From the NCBI GenBank assembly GCA_045627705.1, contig JAZQOE010000069.1, forward strand, positions 1 to 58,728: a stretch of 58,728 bases of DNA. The letters run 5' to 3'. Position 1 is the stretch's first letter. Each line of letters opens with the position of its first letter. The notes below the pieces were generated by a model that was not told where the DNA came from, did not search any database, and saw only the letters and a program-made list of their open reading frames with translations. Origin of the DNA: JBMNHG01 sp045627705. GTDB taxonomy: Bacteria > Verrucomicrobiota > Kiritimatiellia > RFP12 > JBMNHG01. The position numbers were made by a program, and so were the translations under genes. Shown piece by piece: positions 35,446 to 43,986 of the stretch.

Positions 35446-38400
35446 ATGACAAAGCGTTTCGTTGTTTCCGCCGCATTGGCCGCGGCCGCTGTCATTCCAG
35501 TGTTCGCGACCGAGACTGAACACACGCAGTTCAAACTGTTCCGCGCGCCTGGCCCCGTGACGATCGACGGCAAGTTCGACGACTGGGACCTCACCGGCTC
35601 GATGCTGATCTGCTCGGATGTCGAGAACTACCGCGACCAGTATGCGTCGTGGCAGTGCGCGATGTACGATGACGACAACCTCTACCTCCTCTCCCGCTGG
35701 ATTGATCCGACACCGCTCAACAATCCCGGCATCGTTGGAGCGGACATGGGGTTCCAGGGCGACTGCCTCCAGGTCCGTGTCATCGTTGACTCCACGGGCG
35801 AAGCGAAGGAACGCGAGTCGAAGACCGAAAAACTCTGCCACATCGACGCCTGGCGCGGGCGCGACGGGCGCGATGTCGTCTCTGCCGGCTGCGGCCGCAA
35901 TTTCAAGCAGCCTGGCTACAAGAACATGCTCGAACTCGGCGCGAAGCAGGCCTTCGCCGTGAATGCCGACAATTCCGGCTACACCCAGGAACTTTCGATT
36001 CCATGGAAACTTCTTTCCCCCGATGAAGGATACCGTCCGACAATGGGCGACACGCTTCTCATGACCTACGAACCGAACTTCGGCACGTCATCGAAACTCC
36101 GTATTTCGACGAAAGACCTGTTCCGTCCGAATGTCACCCCGGACCGCGTCTTCGCCTTCCGCGCATTCACGTCTTGGGGCTTCGTGAAACTCCTTGGCGA
36201 AAGCGACCGCACTCCAATGCCCGTCCGACTTGCCGACGGCCGCACATTCCCGGTGAAGCTGAATGATGAGGGCGTTCCAGAAGTCGATTGGAATGGCCTC
36301 TACGTCGAAAATGAAATCGAAGGATTCAAGCCGATTTCATTCGAGATGCCCGAAGATGGCTTTGTGTCGCTCGTGATCCGCGACTCGAATGGCTATGTCG
36401 TGCGCAACCTCCTGAACGCCGAGTTCATGACCAAGGGCACCCATGAGATTCCGTGGGACGGTCTTACGACAACCAGCGGCAAAACCTACGGCGAACCCGT
36501 CGCCGCTGGCGAATACACCTGGGAGGCCATCTGGCGCAAGGCCCTCGACCTTAAGCTTGTCGGCTGGGCCGCGAACGCCGGTTCTTCGCCCTTCAACAGC
36601 CCAGGCGGCAACTGGGGCGGCGATCAGGGCAATCCGAATGCGGTGGACTGCGATTCAAAGCGCGTATTCCTTGGCTGGACAGGCTCGGAAGCGGGGCGCG
36701 CAGTTGTCTGCGTGAACTACGATGGCAAGGTCCAGTGGCGTCACAAGCGCGGCGGTTTCGGCGGCGCTTCGCTTCTCGCAGTCAATGGCGCAGTGTTGTT
36801 CGTTTACGATGCCGGACAGGAAAACGCCATCTATCGTCTCGACTCAATGAAGGGCGAATACGTTAATTTCGAAGGTCGCGACACGGCGGTTCTGCCGCTT
36901 GACCCAATTCTCGAGCCGTATGCGCCGGAGGTCGATGGCGAACGCGCGAAAGTCGAATTGAGCGGGATGACCGCTATCGGCGGAAAGCTGTTCCTCAGTG
37001 TCGGTCCCAGCAAGGCTCGCTGGCATTCCGAGCAACCGTCCGCGGATGTCGTCATAGCGCTCGACGCTGCGACAGGCGACAAGGTCGGCGAGTTACGCGT
37101 GAAGAATCCGCTCGATATCAAGGCTGGCGCCGATGGCAGGCTGTACCTCCTTGCCGATGGCGTGGTGAGCGTTGTCGATCCGGCCACGCTCTCCATGGCC
37201 AAGGTCGTCGATGGCCTCGGCGAAGAAGCGCGCTCAGTCGCAGCCGATGCCGATGGCAACGTCTATGTGGGTTGCGGCGCACCATCGAAACAGATCAAGG
37301 TCTTCGGCGCTGATGGCAAGCAGACACGTTCAATCGGCCGCGAGGGTGGCCGCGCATTGGTTGGCAAGTGGCAGAAGGACGGCTTCCATGCGCTCGCCGG
37401 GATGCGGATCGATGGCAAGGGGCGTCTCTGGGTCGCCGAGTGCGACGACAAGCCACGCCGCTTCACGATGTGGGATGCGGCTTCCGGCGAATTGCTCCGT
37501 GAATTCTTCGGTCCTACCCACTATGGCGCAGGCGGCGGAGCCATTTGTCCGTCCGACCCATACACTATGGTCGGCCTAAACTGCGAGTGGAAGATTGATC
37601 CCGAGACTGGACGTGACGAGTGCGTTGCAGTCATCTCCCGCGGCGCATGGGGATCGGCGCGCTTTGGCGAAAGCCCAGACGGACGCGTCTATCTCGCCGT
37701 CGGTGGTGGCCGCGCCGGGAAATCCGTTGAAATCTACGAGCGCCTCGACGCAGGCGAATGGGTGCTTCGCACCATTATCGGGCGGCCCACGGGCGAAGTC
37801 GCAAACGCAAACACGCCTCCAAAGGGCCTGCGTGTCTGGGCCGACCGCAACGGCGACCAGAAGGAACAGCCAGAGGAGGTCCAGGAAAAGCTCATTGGCG
37901 ACATCGCGGGATGGATCGATGGCTGGTACATGCCTATGAACCAGAATCTCACCTTCGGCGGCGGCAACTACATCATCGCCGTCACGGGATGGACGGAGTG
38001 CGGCGCACCCGAATACGACATCGAGAAGCTCCAGCGCCTGCCAGACAGCGCAGTCGCCGCATCCGCATACCGCGGCGGCATGGGCGCCCAGCGCTGCATC
38101 ATTTCCCAGGATGGGCGCTACGTGATCTACAATGCCCGCTATGGCGTCGATAACAGCGACATGCCATGCTTCGAGATTCCGTCTGGACGCAAGGTCGCGG
38201 CCTATCCGAGCAACTATGTCGGTGTGCATGGAGGCCACCGTGCGCCGCCCGCCGTGCAGGGCATGATCCGCGCGGCATACGACTATGTCGGCACGATCAC
38301 CATGCCGGCGCCGCTTGGCAACATCTTCTTCATCGGCACCGACAAGGGCGAATGGCACATCATCAACGATGCGGGATACTACATCGGCAAACTCTTCGAG

Positions 38401-39366
38401 GGCGACCCGATGAAGATCCGTTGGCCAGACGAAGCAGTCCCTGGCGCGAACATGAACACCGTGCCACCAGGCATGGGCGCCGAGGACTTCGGCGGTTCGG
38501 TAATCCAGGCCGACGACGGCTCCATCTACGTACAGGCCGGCAAGACGGCCTTCATCGACATGAAGCTCACCGGCCTCGAAACCTACCGGCTGCTTGGCGG
38601 CGGAGAAATCGCCTTCACCGATGAAGATGTCCAAACGGCGCAGGGTTTCAAGGTGAAATACCTCAGTGCCGTCGAGTCGTCGAAGATTTGCACCGTGCGC
38701 CAACGCGAAGTCGAGTTCACGGGAAATCCCGACAAGGACTTTGGCGAACCAGCCGTGAAATTCGGCGAGCGCGATTCGCTCCGCGGCTGGATCGCGTATG
38801 GCGCCGACAAGCTGTACCTCGCCTGGCGCGCCGATGACAAGACAGCATGGGTCAATGGAGCGACCGGATTCGAAAACCTCTATGCGATGGGCGACACGGT
38901 GGACTTCCAGCTTGCGACCGATCCCACGGCTGAACGCAAGCGCGGCGAGGCCGGCAAGGGCGATTTGCGCCTCTCGATCGGCAACTGGCGCGGAGTTGAC
39001 ACCGCGGTCCTGTACCGCAAGGTTTCCGATGAAAAGTCACCGATGACCTTCACGTCCGGCGTGTGGCGCGACGGCTACAAGATGGACTATGTGAAGATTG
39101 TCTCCAATGCCGAAATCACCCATTCGATCTACGGCAAGGGATCGGGATACATCGTCGAAGCCGCGATTCCTCTCGCCGCCCTTGGGTTGGAGCCCAAAGC
39201 CGGCCTGAGCCTGAAGGGCGACTTCGGCTTCACCTTCGGCGATGCCGCCGGGACAGATACGAACCTCCGCATCCACTGGGCAAACAAGGCGACGGGCATC
39301 GTCGCCGACGAAGTCGCCGAGCTGATGATGCAGCCCGCGCTTTGGGGAACCATCGACTTCGAGTAG
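35446..39366 (+). CDS. Secreted protein: CBM9-like, FlgD-Ig and propeller domains
   Basis: 1306 residues with a signal peptide (MTKRFVVSAALAAAAVIPVFA). First is a family-9-like carbohydrate-binding fold (PVTIDGKFDDWDLTG, then DDDNLYLLSRW). A FlgD-type Ig-like domain follows near residues 290-370 (GFVSLVIRDSNGYVVRNLL, GTHEIPWDGLT, GEYTWEAIW). The centre has PQQ/NHL-like propeller repeats (GAVLFVYDAGQENAIYRLDS; GADGRLYLLADGVVSVVDP; ADGNVYVGCGAPSKQIKV). A second CBM9-like domain closes the protein (GWIAYGADKLYLAWRADD). ATG 35446 opens the signal peptide; the ATG at 35371 adds an unrelated 25 residues. No catalytic motif was seen. It probably acts in extracellular sugar binding or breakdown. Confidence 0.83.
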   Translation: MTKRFVVSAALAAAAVIPVFATETEHTQFKLFRAPGPVTIDGKFDDWDLTGSMLICSDVENYRDQYASWQCAMYDDDNLYLLSRWIDPTPLNNPGIVGADMGFQGDCLQVRVIVDSTGEAKERESKTEKLCHIDAWRGRDGRDVVSAGCGRNFKQPGYKNMLELGAKQAFAVNADNSGYTQELSIPWKLLSPDEGYRPTMGDTLLMTYEPNFGTSSKLRISTKDLFRPNVTPDRVFAFRAFTSWGFVKLLGESDRTPMPVRLADGRTFPVKLNDEGVPEVDWNGLYVENEIEGFKPISFEMPEDGFVSLVIRDSNGYVVRNLLNAEFMTKGTHEIPWDGLTTTSGKTYGEPVAAGEYTWEAIWRKALDLKLVGWAANAGSSPFNSPGGNWGGDQGNPNAVDCDSKRVFLGWTGSEAGRAVVCVNYDGKVQWRHKRGGFGGASLLAVNGAVLFVYDAGQENAIYRLDSMKGEYVNFEGRDTAVLPLDPILEPYAPEVDGERAKVELSGMTAIGGKLFLSVGPSKARWHSEQPSADVVIALDAATGDKVGELRVKNPLDIKAGADGRLYLLADGVVSVVDPATLSMAKVVDGLGEEARSVAADADGNVYVGCGAPSKQIKVFGADGKQTRSIGREGGRALVGKWQKDGFHALAGMRIDGKGRLWVAECDDKPRRFTMWDAASGELLREFFGPTHYGAGGGAICPSDPYTMVGLNCEWKIDPETGRDECVAVISRGAWGSARFGESPDGRVYLAVGGGRAGKSVEIYERLDAGEWVLRTIIGRPTGEVANANTPPKGLRVWADRNGDQKEQPEEVQEKLIGDIAGWIDGWYMPMNQNLTFGGGNYIIAVTGWTECGAPEYDIEKLQRLPDSAVAASAYRGGMGAQRCIISQDGRYVIYNARYGVDNSDMPCFEIPSGRKVAAYPSNYVGVHGGHRAPPAVQGMIRAAYDYVGTITMPAPLGNIFFIGTDKGEWHIINDAGYYIGKLFEGDPMKIRWPDEAVPGANMNTVPPGMGAEDFGGSVIQADDGSIYVQAGKTAFIDMKLTGLETYRLLGGGEIAFTDEDVQTAQGFKVKYLSAVESSKICTVRQREVEFTGNPDKDFGEPAVKFGERDSLRGWIAYGADKLYLAWRADDKTAWVNGATGFENLYAMGDTVDFQLATDPTAERKRGEAGKGDLRLSIGNWRGVDTAVLYRKVSDEKSPMTFTSGVWRDGYKMDYVKIVSNAEITHSIYGKGSGYIVEAAIPLAALGLEPKAGLSLKGDFGFTFGDAAGTDTNLRIHWANKATGIVADEVAELMMQPALWGTIDFE

Positions 39367-39396
39367 GCATCCCTCTCGCCTAACGGCTTGAGTGGT

Positions 39397-40230
39397 ATGC
39401 TTTCTGCTTTACGCACATCGATGAAAGCTTTTGCAAAATCGATGTGCGTTTTTTGTTTGATCGGGCTTCTTGCCACGCTTGCGAACGCAGGGGAATGGGC
39501 GGCTCGCGCCCACCAGATGAATCGTCGCGAGATATCATCGGACGAAGCGAAAAGCGCCTCCGCCGGCGAAGAGGTCGATCGCCGCAACAAACTCTGCATG
39601 CGCCGTATCAAGCCCGCGATGAAGGGGCCAGACTGGGATGCCGATCCGACTGGCATACCGTATGCGCTGTATCAGATCAACAAGCGTACGGAATTGCCAG
39701 TCCATATCGACAACGAAGGGCTTGATGTAGCCTCGGGCGAACTTTTCGAGGAGACGATTCTTTATTTGACAGCCCATTCCCGCTGGGCGTTCAATGCCGC
39801 CGAAATGGAGAATCTCTCGCGTTGGCTTACGCGCGGCGGTACCTTGCTGCTCGACGACTGCTATCTCCGCGGCAGCGGTTTCACGGAATCGAAAAACACC
39901 GAGGTCGCCAAAATCATGCCAGGCATTGAGGGCCCCATCTTCGCATTCGACGATACGCCCGTCGGTCACGACATGTTCAGCCTGCTCTATGCCAGCGCAC
40001 CACGTCCGGAAACCATCCGCGAACGCCATGTGTGGGAATACTTCATGTACGACGATCGTCCGATGGTCTTCTTCACTATGAACGACGATGGATGCGCATG
40101 GGAGGTTTCGACTCCCCCGACGGCCTCCAATCCAATCGGCGAAGGCATCGGCCACGGTGGCGACAACACCTTCCGGGAACTGTCCTACCAGTGGCTCACA
40201 AGTTGGTTCCTCTATGCCATGTGCCATTGA
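39397..40230 (+). CDS. Exported DUF4159-domain protein
   Basis: 277 residues from ATG 39397, or 269 from ATG 39421. Either gives a signal peptide ending in MCVFCLIGLLATLANA. The domain resembles DUF4159: LFEETILYLTAHSRWAF, WLTRGGTLLLDDC and FRELSYQWLTSWFLYAMCH. Such domains look like class I glutamine amidotransferase folds without catalytic residues and often neighbour MoxR/VWA membrane systems. A terminator-like hairpin (39411-39449, T-run to 39454) lies inside the signal-peptide coding region, which is odd and could make expression depend on read-through. murJ begins 15 bp downstream. Function unknown. Confidence 0.75.
   Translation: MLSALRTSMKAFAKSMCVFCLIGLLATLANAGEWAARAHQMNRREISSDEAKSASAGEEVDRRNKLCMRRIKPAMKGPDWDADPTGIPYALYQINKRTELPVHIDNEGLDVASGELFEETILYLTAHSRWAFNAAEMENLSRWLTRGGTLLLDDCYLRGSGFTESKNTEVAKIMPGIEGPIFAFDDTPVGHDMFSLLYASAPRPETIRERHVWEYFMYDDRPMVFFTMNDDGCAWEVSTPPTASNPIGEGIGHGGDNTFRELSYQWLTSWFLYAMCH
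39411..39454 (+). terminator. Rho-independent terminator-like hairpin inside the DUF4159 gene start
   Basis: ACGCACATCGAT (39411-39422) and ATCGATGTGCGT (39438-39449) are perfectly complementary 12-bp arms with a 15-base loop, followed by TTTTT. It lies 45 bp after the stop of the preceding gene, right where its terminator is expected, but also covers the signal-peptide codons of the next gene. Confidence 0.65.
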
Positions 40231-40245
40231 CGGGGCGCCAAAGCA

Positions 40246-41880
40246 ATGAGCGAAAAGAAATCCCTGGGAAAGAAGATCGCAAGGGCGACGCTGCTCATAG
40301 CCTTCGCCAACCTGCTTTTCAAACTCGCCGGTCTCATCCAGGCCAAGGTGATGGGCCACTGCCTTTCGGCGGGTGATTTCGACGTAATGTATTCCTTCGC
40401 ATTCCAGAACTGCATTTTCGGGCTGTTCTTGATTGGCGAAGAAGGATTGGCGCCCGCATTCATGCCGACATTCATGGAAGAAATCGACAAGGATGAGCGA
40501 GGCGGCTGGCATTTCGCGAATTCCGTACTGTCGCTGCAGGCGGTGATACTTGTCGCCGTGGTCGCGCTGCTGATGTTCTTCCCGGACATCGTTGTGCGCA
40601 TCTGGACGGACTGGACGCCCGAAGCCGATCCAGAACGCTTCCGTCTTGGCGCATTCAGCATTCGTTGGCAGGCTCCCGCATTGATAGGCCTTTCGCTCGG
40701 CACCACTTCATACGTGCTTCTCAACGCCCACAAGCGCTTTTTCCTTGCGGCGTTCGGAGATGCAGTCTGGAAGTTCACGGTCGTCGCGGCGCTGCTAGGT
40801 GGGTGCGTCTTCCTCGGCGGCGATGCCGGGAAGATGCTGCTTGTGGGGCTTGTCGCCGGCGCGACGCTGAAGTTCGCCACCCACCTTGTCGGCCTACGTG
40901 ACAAGCTTCACCACATGCGTCCAAGCTTCGACTGGACCAGCCCGGCGATGAAGAAGCTCTACCTGCTCGCGCTTCCCCTGCTTGCTGGAATCGTCTTCGC
41001 GAAATTCCGCGACGCCTTCAACAACGTTTACATCCTCAGCAAGGTCAAGGGCATCGATGGCCTCATGCAGGCGAACTCCGTGGGGCGCATGCTCCAGGGG
41101 ACAATCCATACGCTTGTGCCACTCACGCTTTCGACCGCGGTGTTCCCCTTCCTCTGCGAACTGGTCGATCAGAACGACCATGAAAAACTGGCGGAAGTTC
41201 TAACGCACGTTGGTCGCTTCCTGCTCGCGATTTTCATACCCTTCGTCGCTGTGCTAGCGGTTCTTGCGACTCCCCTCACCCACTTCATCTTCCATGGCGG
41301 GGAATTCACCGATCTTGCCGTGCGGCGCGCCGCTCTTTCCACGGCGCTCTACTCGCTCGTGCTTCCCGCTTCCGCAATCGAGGCGCTGGCGATGCGCGGC
41401 TTTTTCGCAAGCCGGCGGATGGTTGCGGTAACAGTCGCGGGGATCGTCTTTTCATCGATCAGCATGCTCGTGAGCTGGCTTGGCCTGCGCTTCGACGATG
41501 GCAACGGATGGATCGCTCTTGCCGCGATCGCCGGCGGCTTCTCGCTAACGCGCCTAATGAAATGCGTCGTGCTTGTAGGCCTGCTCCGCAAGAGCGCGCC
41601 GGTATTCCCGCCTCGCGAGACAATCGCATTCCTTTTCAAGGTCACGGTTGTGGCCGTTGCATCGTGCGCCATAGCCTATGCGGCTTCGCGCGCCTGTGCG
41701 TACCTGCCATTTGATTCCGCGCTTCTCGGCGGCCGGATCGACGATGCCGCGCGTCTCGCCTTCGGTGGAGGCTGCGGCGCGGTCACCGCCCTTGCAGGAT
41801 GCTGGATATTGCGTATCCGCGAACCGTTCGAAATTGTCGGACTCGTCATCCGCAAGCGTAAACATTTTCAGAAAAAATAA
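40246..41880 (+). CDS. murJ: Lipid II flippase MurJ
   Basis: 544-residue polytopic membrane protein of the MVF/MurJ family with about 14 predicted helices. It moves the peptidoglycan precursor lipid II across the inner membrane. The N-terminus has a basic start then the first helix (IARATLLIAFANLLFKLAGLIQAKVMG). The central loops contain the expected FAKFRDAFNNVYILSKVKG and the LSTAVFPFLCELV helix typical of the family. The C-terminus is basic. It starts 15 bp after the DUF4159 gene; the pairing has no obvious functional meaning. murJ is normally essential in bacteria with peptidoglycan, so this supports a walled cell. Confidence 0.92.
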   Translation: MSEKKSLGKKIARATLLIAFANLLFKLAGLIQAKVMGHCLSAGDFDVMYSFAFQNCIFGLFLIGEEGLAPAFMPTFMEEIDKDERGGWHFANSVLSLQAVILVAVVALLMFFPDIVVRIWTDWTPEADPERFRLGAFSIRWQAPALIGLSLGTTSYVLLNAHKRFFLAAFGDAVWKFTVVAALLGGCVFLGGDAGKMLLVGLVAGATLKFATHLVGLRDKLHHMRPSFDWTSPAMKKLYLLALPLLAGIVFAKFRDAFNNVYILSKVKGIDGLMQANSVGRMLQGTIHTLVPLTLSTAVFPFLCELVDQNDHEKLAEVLTHVGRFLLAIFIPFVAVLAVLATPLTHFIFHGGEFTDLAVRRAALSTALYSLVLPASAIEALAMRGFFASRRMVAVTVAGIVFSSISMLVSWLGLRFDDGNGWIALAAIAGGFSLTRLMKCVVLVGLLRKSAPVFPPRETIAFLFKVTVVAVASCAIAYAASRACAYLPFDSALLGGRIDDAARLAFGGGCGAVTALAGCWILRIREPFEIVGLVIRKRKHFQKK

Positions 41881-41923
41881 ATCAAATGAATCGAATGGAT
41901 CGAATGCGCGCGCAATTCGCACG

Positions 41924-43552
41924 CTATTCGGCAAATGCCCGGAGAGGCCGGACAGACCGCCCGCTGTAGCGGCCGATGCTGTACCGGTAGAAATAGCCCG
42001 AACTGAAGTAGAGCTTCCACGCGTAGTAGGAATAGTCCGAATAAGGCGTAGAAGACCAGTAGTAGCCGTTCGAGCCGGCGTAGTAGAGGTAGGAGCCGCT
42101 GCCGTAGCCGGCAGCGGGAAGGAAGATGCTCTTTGAGGCGTACGCCCCCTTGCCCGTTACAAGACGCCCCGAAACGCCGTTGCTTGTCATCCATGCCGTT
42201 GTACAGTTGCTGATGAGCGCGGACCACTCCGCATCCGTCGGCATCCGCCACGGCGCGCCGAGGTGCGCCGTGGCGGCGTCGTGCGCGGCGACGAGATTGC
42301 CCAATGCGTCGATCCAGCCCTCGGATTGCAACTGCGAATTGTTCTTGCCGTACGTGGGACAATTGCCGGAACCGAAACTGAATGACGCCCCGTCCGCTAC
42401 CGACACCCAGCCGTTGTTGCCGGCGTTTCGCTTGTACCCCACCGTGTCGCCCCACCAGAAGTAGTACCCGTATTTCTCGGGTTTCGTGGCGCCGACGTTG
42501 CACTCCGCCCAGTAGGGACCGTTTTCCCAAAGTTGCACGCCGCCGAGACCGCCATTAACCCACACCGCGTACAGCATGACCGTCCCGCCCGCGATAGCCG
42601 TGAGGTTCGAGACTGTCTGGCCGTCCGTATAAACAACGGATCCCGTTGCGCACGTCGCCCAGCCGCCAAACGTGTAGCCCGTGCGGGTGAAGGCGTTGGC
42701 GGTCAGCGCCTTCGATGCACCGTAGGTGAAGGCCTCGTCCGCCATCGTACCGGCACCGCCATTCGCGTTGAAGGCAACCGTGTAGCTCGCGGAAGGATCC
42801 TCGGCAAATCCTCGGAGAGGCCGGACAGACTGCCCGTAGTAGCGGTCGTAGTAGTAGTACCGGCCGAAACCGCCCGAACCGAAGTCGAGCTCCCACGCGA
42901 GGTAGGAACTGTCCGAATACGGCGTAGAAGACCAGTAGAGGCCGTACGAGCCGGTATTGTTGAGGTAGGAGCCGTAGCCGTTGCCGGCAGCGGGAAGGAA
43001 GATGCTCTTTGAGGCGTACGCCCCCTTGCCCGTTACAAGACGCCCCGAAACGCCGTTGCTTGTCATCCATGTCGTTGTGCAGTTGCTGATGAGCGCGGAC
43101 CCCTCCGCACCCGTCGGCATCCGCCACGGCGCGCCGAGGTGCGCCGTGGCGGCGTCGTGCGCGGCGACGAGATTGCCCGATGCGTCGATCCAGACCGCGG
43201 ATTGCAACTGCGAATTGTTCTTGCCGTACGTGGGACAATTGCCGGAACCGAAACTGAATGACGCCCCGTTCGCAACCGACACCCAGCCATTATTGTCGGC
43301 ATTGCGCCTGTACCCCACCGTGTCGCCCCACCAGAAGTAGTAGCCGTATTCCTCCGGCTTGCTTGCGCCGACGTTGCACTCCGCCCAGTACGGGCCGTTC
43401 TCCCAGAGCTGTACGCCGCCCAGCGGCCCGACATCGACCGTCAGCGCGACGTCGTCGATCTTCACATTCGGAACGTCCGCGCACGCAGTGCCAATCGCGA
43501 CCGCCGCCACGACCGCCGCCGCAAATGTTTTCAATCCATGTCGAATGCTCAT
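41924..43552 (-). CDS. Secreted protein with two FISUMP-type modules; probable DGR target
   Basis: 542 residues. Signal peptide MSIRHGLKTFAAAVVAAVAIGTACA, then module B (residues ~45-250), an InlB/Listeria-Bacteroides repeat (YTVAFNANGGAGTMADEAF, FGGWAT) and module A (~337-542). Each module begins GGVQLWENGPYWAECNVGA, has WRMPT-AE-SALISNC and ends SVRPLR, the pattern of FISUMP/DUF1566 domains, which adopt C-type-lectin-like folds. ATG 43552 has AAAGGAA 9 bases upstream and TATAAT at 43586-43591. The last ~60 codons of the two modules differ almost only at NNY codons (Tyr, Asn, Ser, Leu, Asp, Gly, Ile), the mark of diversity-generating retroelement mutagenesis. Likely a diversified ligand-binding surface protein; ligand unknown. 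Confidence 0.85.
   Translation of the reverse strand: MSIRHGLKTFAAAVVAAVAIGTACADVPNVKIDDVALTVDVGPLGGVQLWENGPYWAECNVGASKPEEYGYYFWWGDTVGYRRNADNNGWVSVANGASFSFGSGNCPTYGKNNSQLQSAVWIDASGNLVAAHDAATAHLGAPWRMPTGAEGSALISNCTTTWMTSNGVSGRLVTGKGAYASKSIFLPAAGNGYGSYLNNTGSYGLYWSSTPYSDSSYLAWELDFGSGGFGRYYYYDRYYGQSVRPLRGFAEDPSASYTVAFNANGGAGTMADEAFTYGASKALTANAFTRTGYTFGGWATCATGSVVYTDGQTVSNLTAIAGGTVMLYAVWVNGGLGGVQLWENGPYWAECNVGATKPEKYGYYFWWGDTVGYKRNAGNNGWVSVADGASFSFGSGNCPTYGKNNSQLQSEGWIDALGNLVAAHDAATAHLGAPWRMPTDAEWSALISNCTTAWMTSNGVSGRLVTGKGAYASKSIFLPAAGYGSGSYLYYAGSNGYYWSSTPYSDYSYYAWKLYFSSGYFYRYSIGRYSGRSVRPLRAFAE
41927..42112 (-). other. Variable region A (DGR-type), C-terminal end of module A
   Basis: About 60 codons ending at the stop. 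Compared with variable region B, 23 codons differ. Most keep a pyrimidine third base and differ at positions 1-2: TAC/AAC, AGC/TAC, TAC/CTC, TAT/AGT, TAC/GAC, TAT/GGT, TAC/GGC, ATC/TAC. Every such pair can come from AAC or AAT in a template. Invariant codons between them (TGG, TCT TCT ACG, GCG TGG, CGG, TCT GTC CGG CCT CTC) are identical to the base. Region A is one codon shorter than B. Confidence 0.75.
41927..42544 (-). repeat. FISUMP module A, direct repeat of 42803-43420
   Basis: About 618 bp, near-identical to module B in its middle (e.g. identical around the CPTYGKNNSQLQS and AHDAATAHLGAPWRMPT codons). Divergence at the N-terminal side is mostly synonymous; at the C-terminal side it is confined to NNY-type codons. 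Confidence 0.9.
42800..42988 (-). other. Variable region B (DGR-type), end of module B
   Basis: Counterpart of variable region A but internal to the protein: it is followed by the InlB-like repeat and module A. It carries runs such as TAC TAC TAC TAC GAC where region A has TAC AGC ATC GGC. Its 3' end shares the invariant TCTGTCCGGCCTCTC block, where an IMH-like homing element would lie. Confidence 0.75.
42803..43420 (-). repeat. FISUMP module B, direct repeat of 41927-42544
   Basis: First module after the signal peptide. Same order of motifs as module A; 258 bp separate the two repeats and encode the InlB-like domain and a short linker. Confidence 0.9.
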
Positions 43553-43585
43553 CCGTAGATTCCTTTCAAGTTTCAGGAAAAGGAG

Positions 43586-43591
43586 ATTATA
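43586..43591 (-). promoter_or_regulatory. -10 box of the FISUMP gene
   Basis: TATAAT on the minus strand, 33 bases before the start codon at 43552, with AAAGGAA between them. A TTCCAT hexamer lies about 18 bp further upstream, the same hexamer seen before the -10 box at 47596. Confidence 0.5.
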
Positions 43592-43654
43592 CAACATGGG
43601 GAAAGGGGAATGGAAAAATGAAAATTGAAAATTGATGCTGGGGGCGGCGGATTG

Positions 43655-43693
43655 GTAAGAGGTAAAAGGTAATAGGCAAAAGGTAAAAGGTTT
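43655..43693. repeat. Degenerate GGTAAAA tandem repeat
   Basis: Five imperfect copies of a (A)GGTAAAA/GGCAAAA unit, followed by GATAACAGATAACAGAT. It lies in the 434-bp gene-free gap 43553-43986. The gap also holds a GGGG/CCCC hairpin (43724-43736) and the palindromic element at 43762; no ORF there has gene-like character. Confidence 0.6.
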
Positions 43694-43761
43694 GGGAAGA
43701 TAACAGATAACAGATGTCGCTGGGGGCTGTGCCCCAAAGACCCCTGCGCTTTGTGACCGTG

Positions 43762-43780
43762 CGGGACGCGCGGTCCCCCG
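43762..43780. repeat. REP-like palindrome copy 1
   Basis: GCGGGACGCGCGGTCCCCC, with GGGAC and GTCCC pairing around GCGCG. A copy with two differences lies at 47496. The two copies sit on either side of the GH42-like gene in the same orientation. Confidence 0.5.
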
Positions 43781-43986
43781 GATGTCGCGGTCTGACCCCG
43801 TTTTTGCATGTCGAGGTAATCGAGTTGTCCGACATGATCGACACGAGCGATTTCGCCATGGTTGCGCCGCGCCCGACACTGGCGGCAACCGTGCCGCGTG
43901 CGTTGCGATGTCCGTCCCCATAGCCAACCTGTTTTTATTTACCACCAATAATCAGTTTTGCTACATTTTATCCATCGGAGTTACAC

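Noticed and set aside
41927..43420. Variation between FISUMP modules explained by ordinary paralogue drift
   Set aside because: Drift under selection mainly gives third-base changes, as seen in the N-terminal parts of the modules. The C-terminal parts instead change first and second bases of NNY codons and keep the third.
43655..43712. CRISPR array
   Set aside because: Units are 7-8 bases, degenerate and without spacers; no cas genes are present.
43573..43859. Minus-strand ORFs of 78-90 residues upstream of the FISUMP gene
   Set aside because: They translate the GGTAAAA tandem repeats and carry low-complexity Leu/Tyr/Pro runs with no ribosome site.
43553..43986. Template repeat or reverse transcriptase next to the FISUMP gene
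   Set aside because: The gap has no AAC/AAT-rich copy of the variable regions and no RT motif; no RT was found anywhere in the window.
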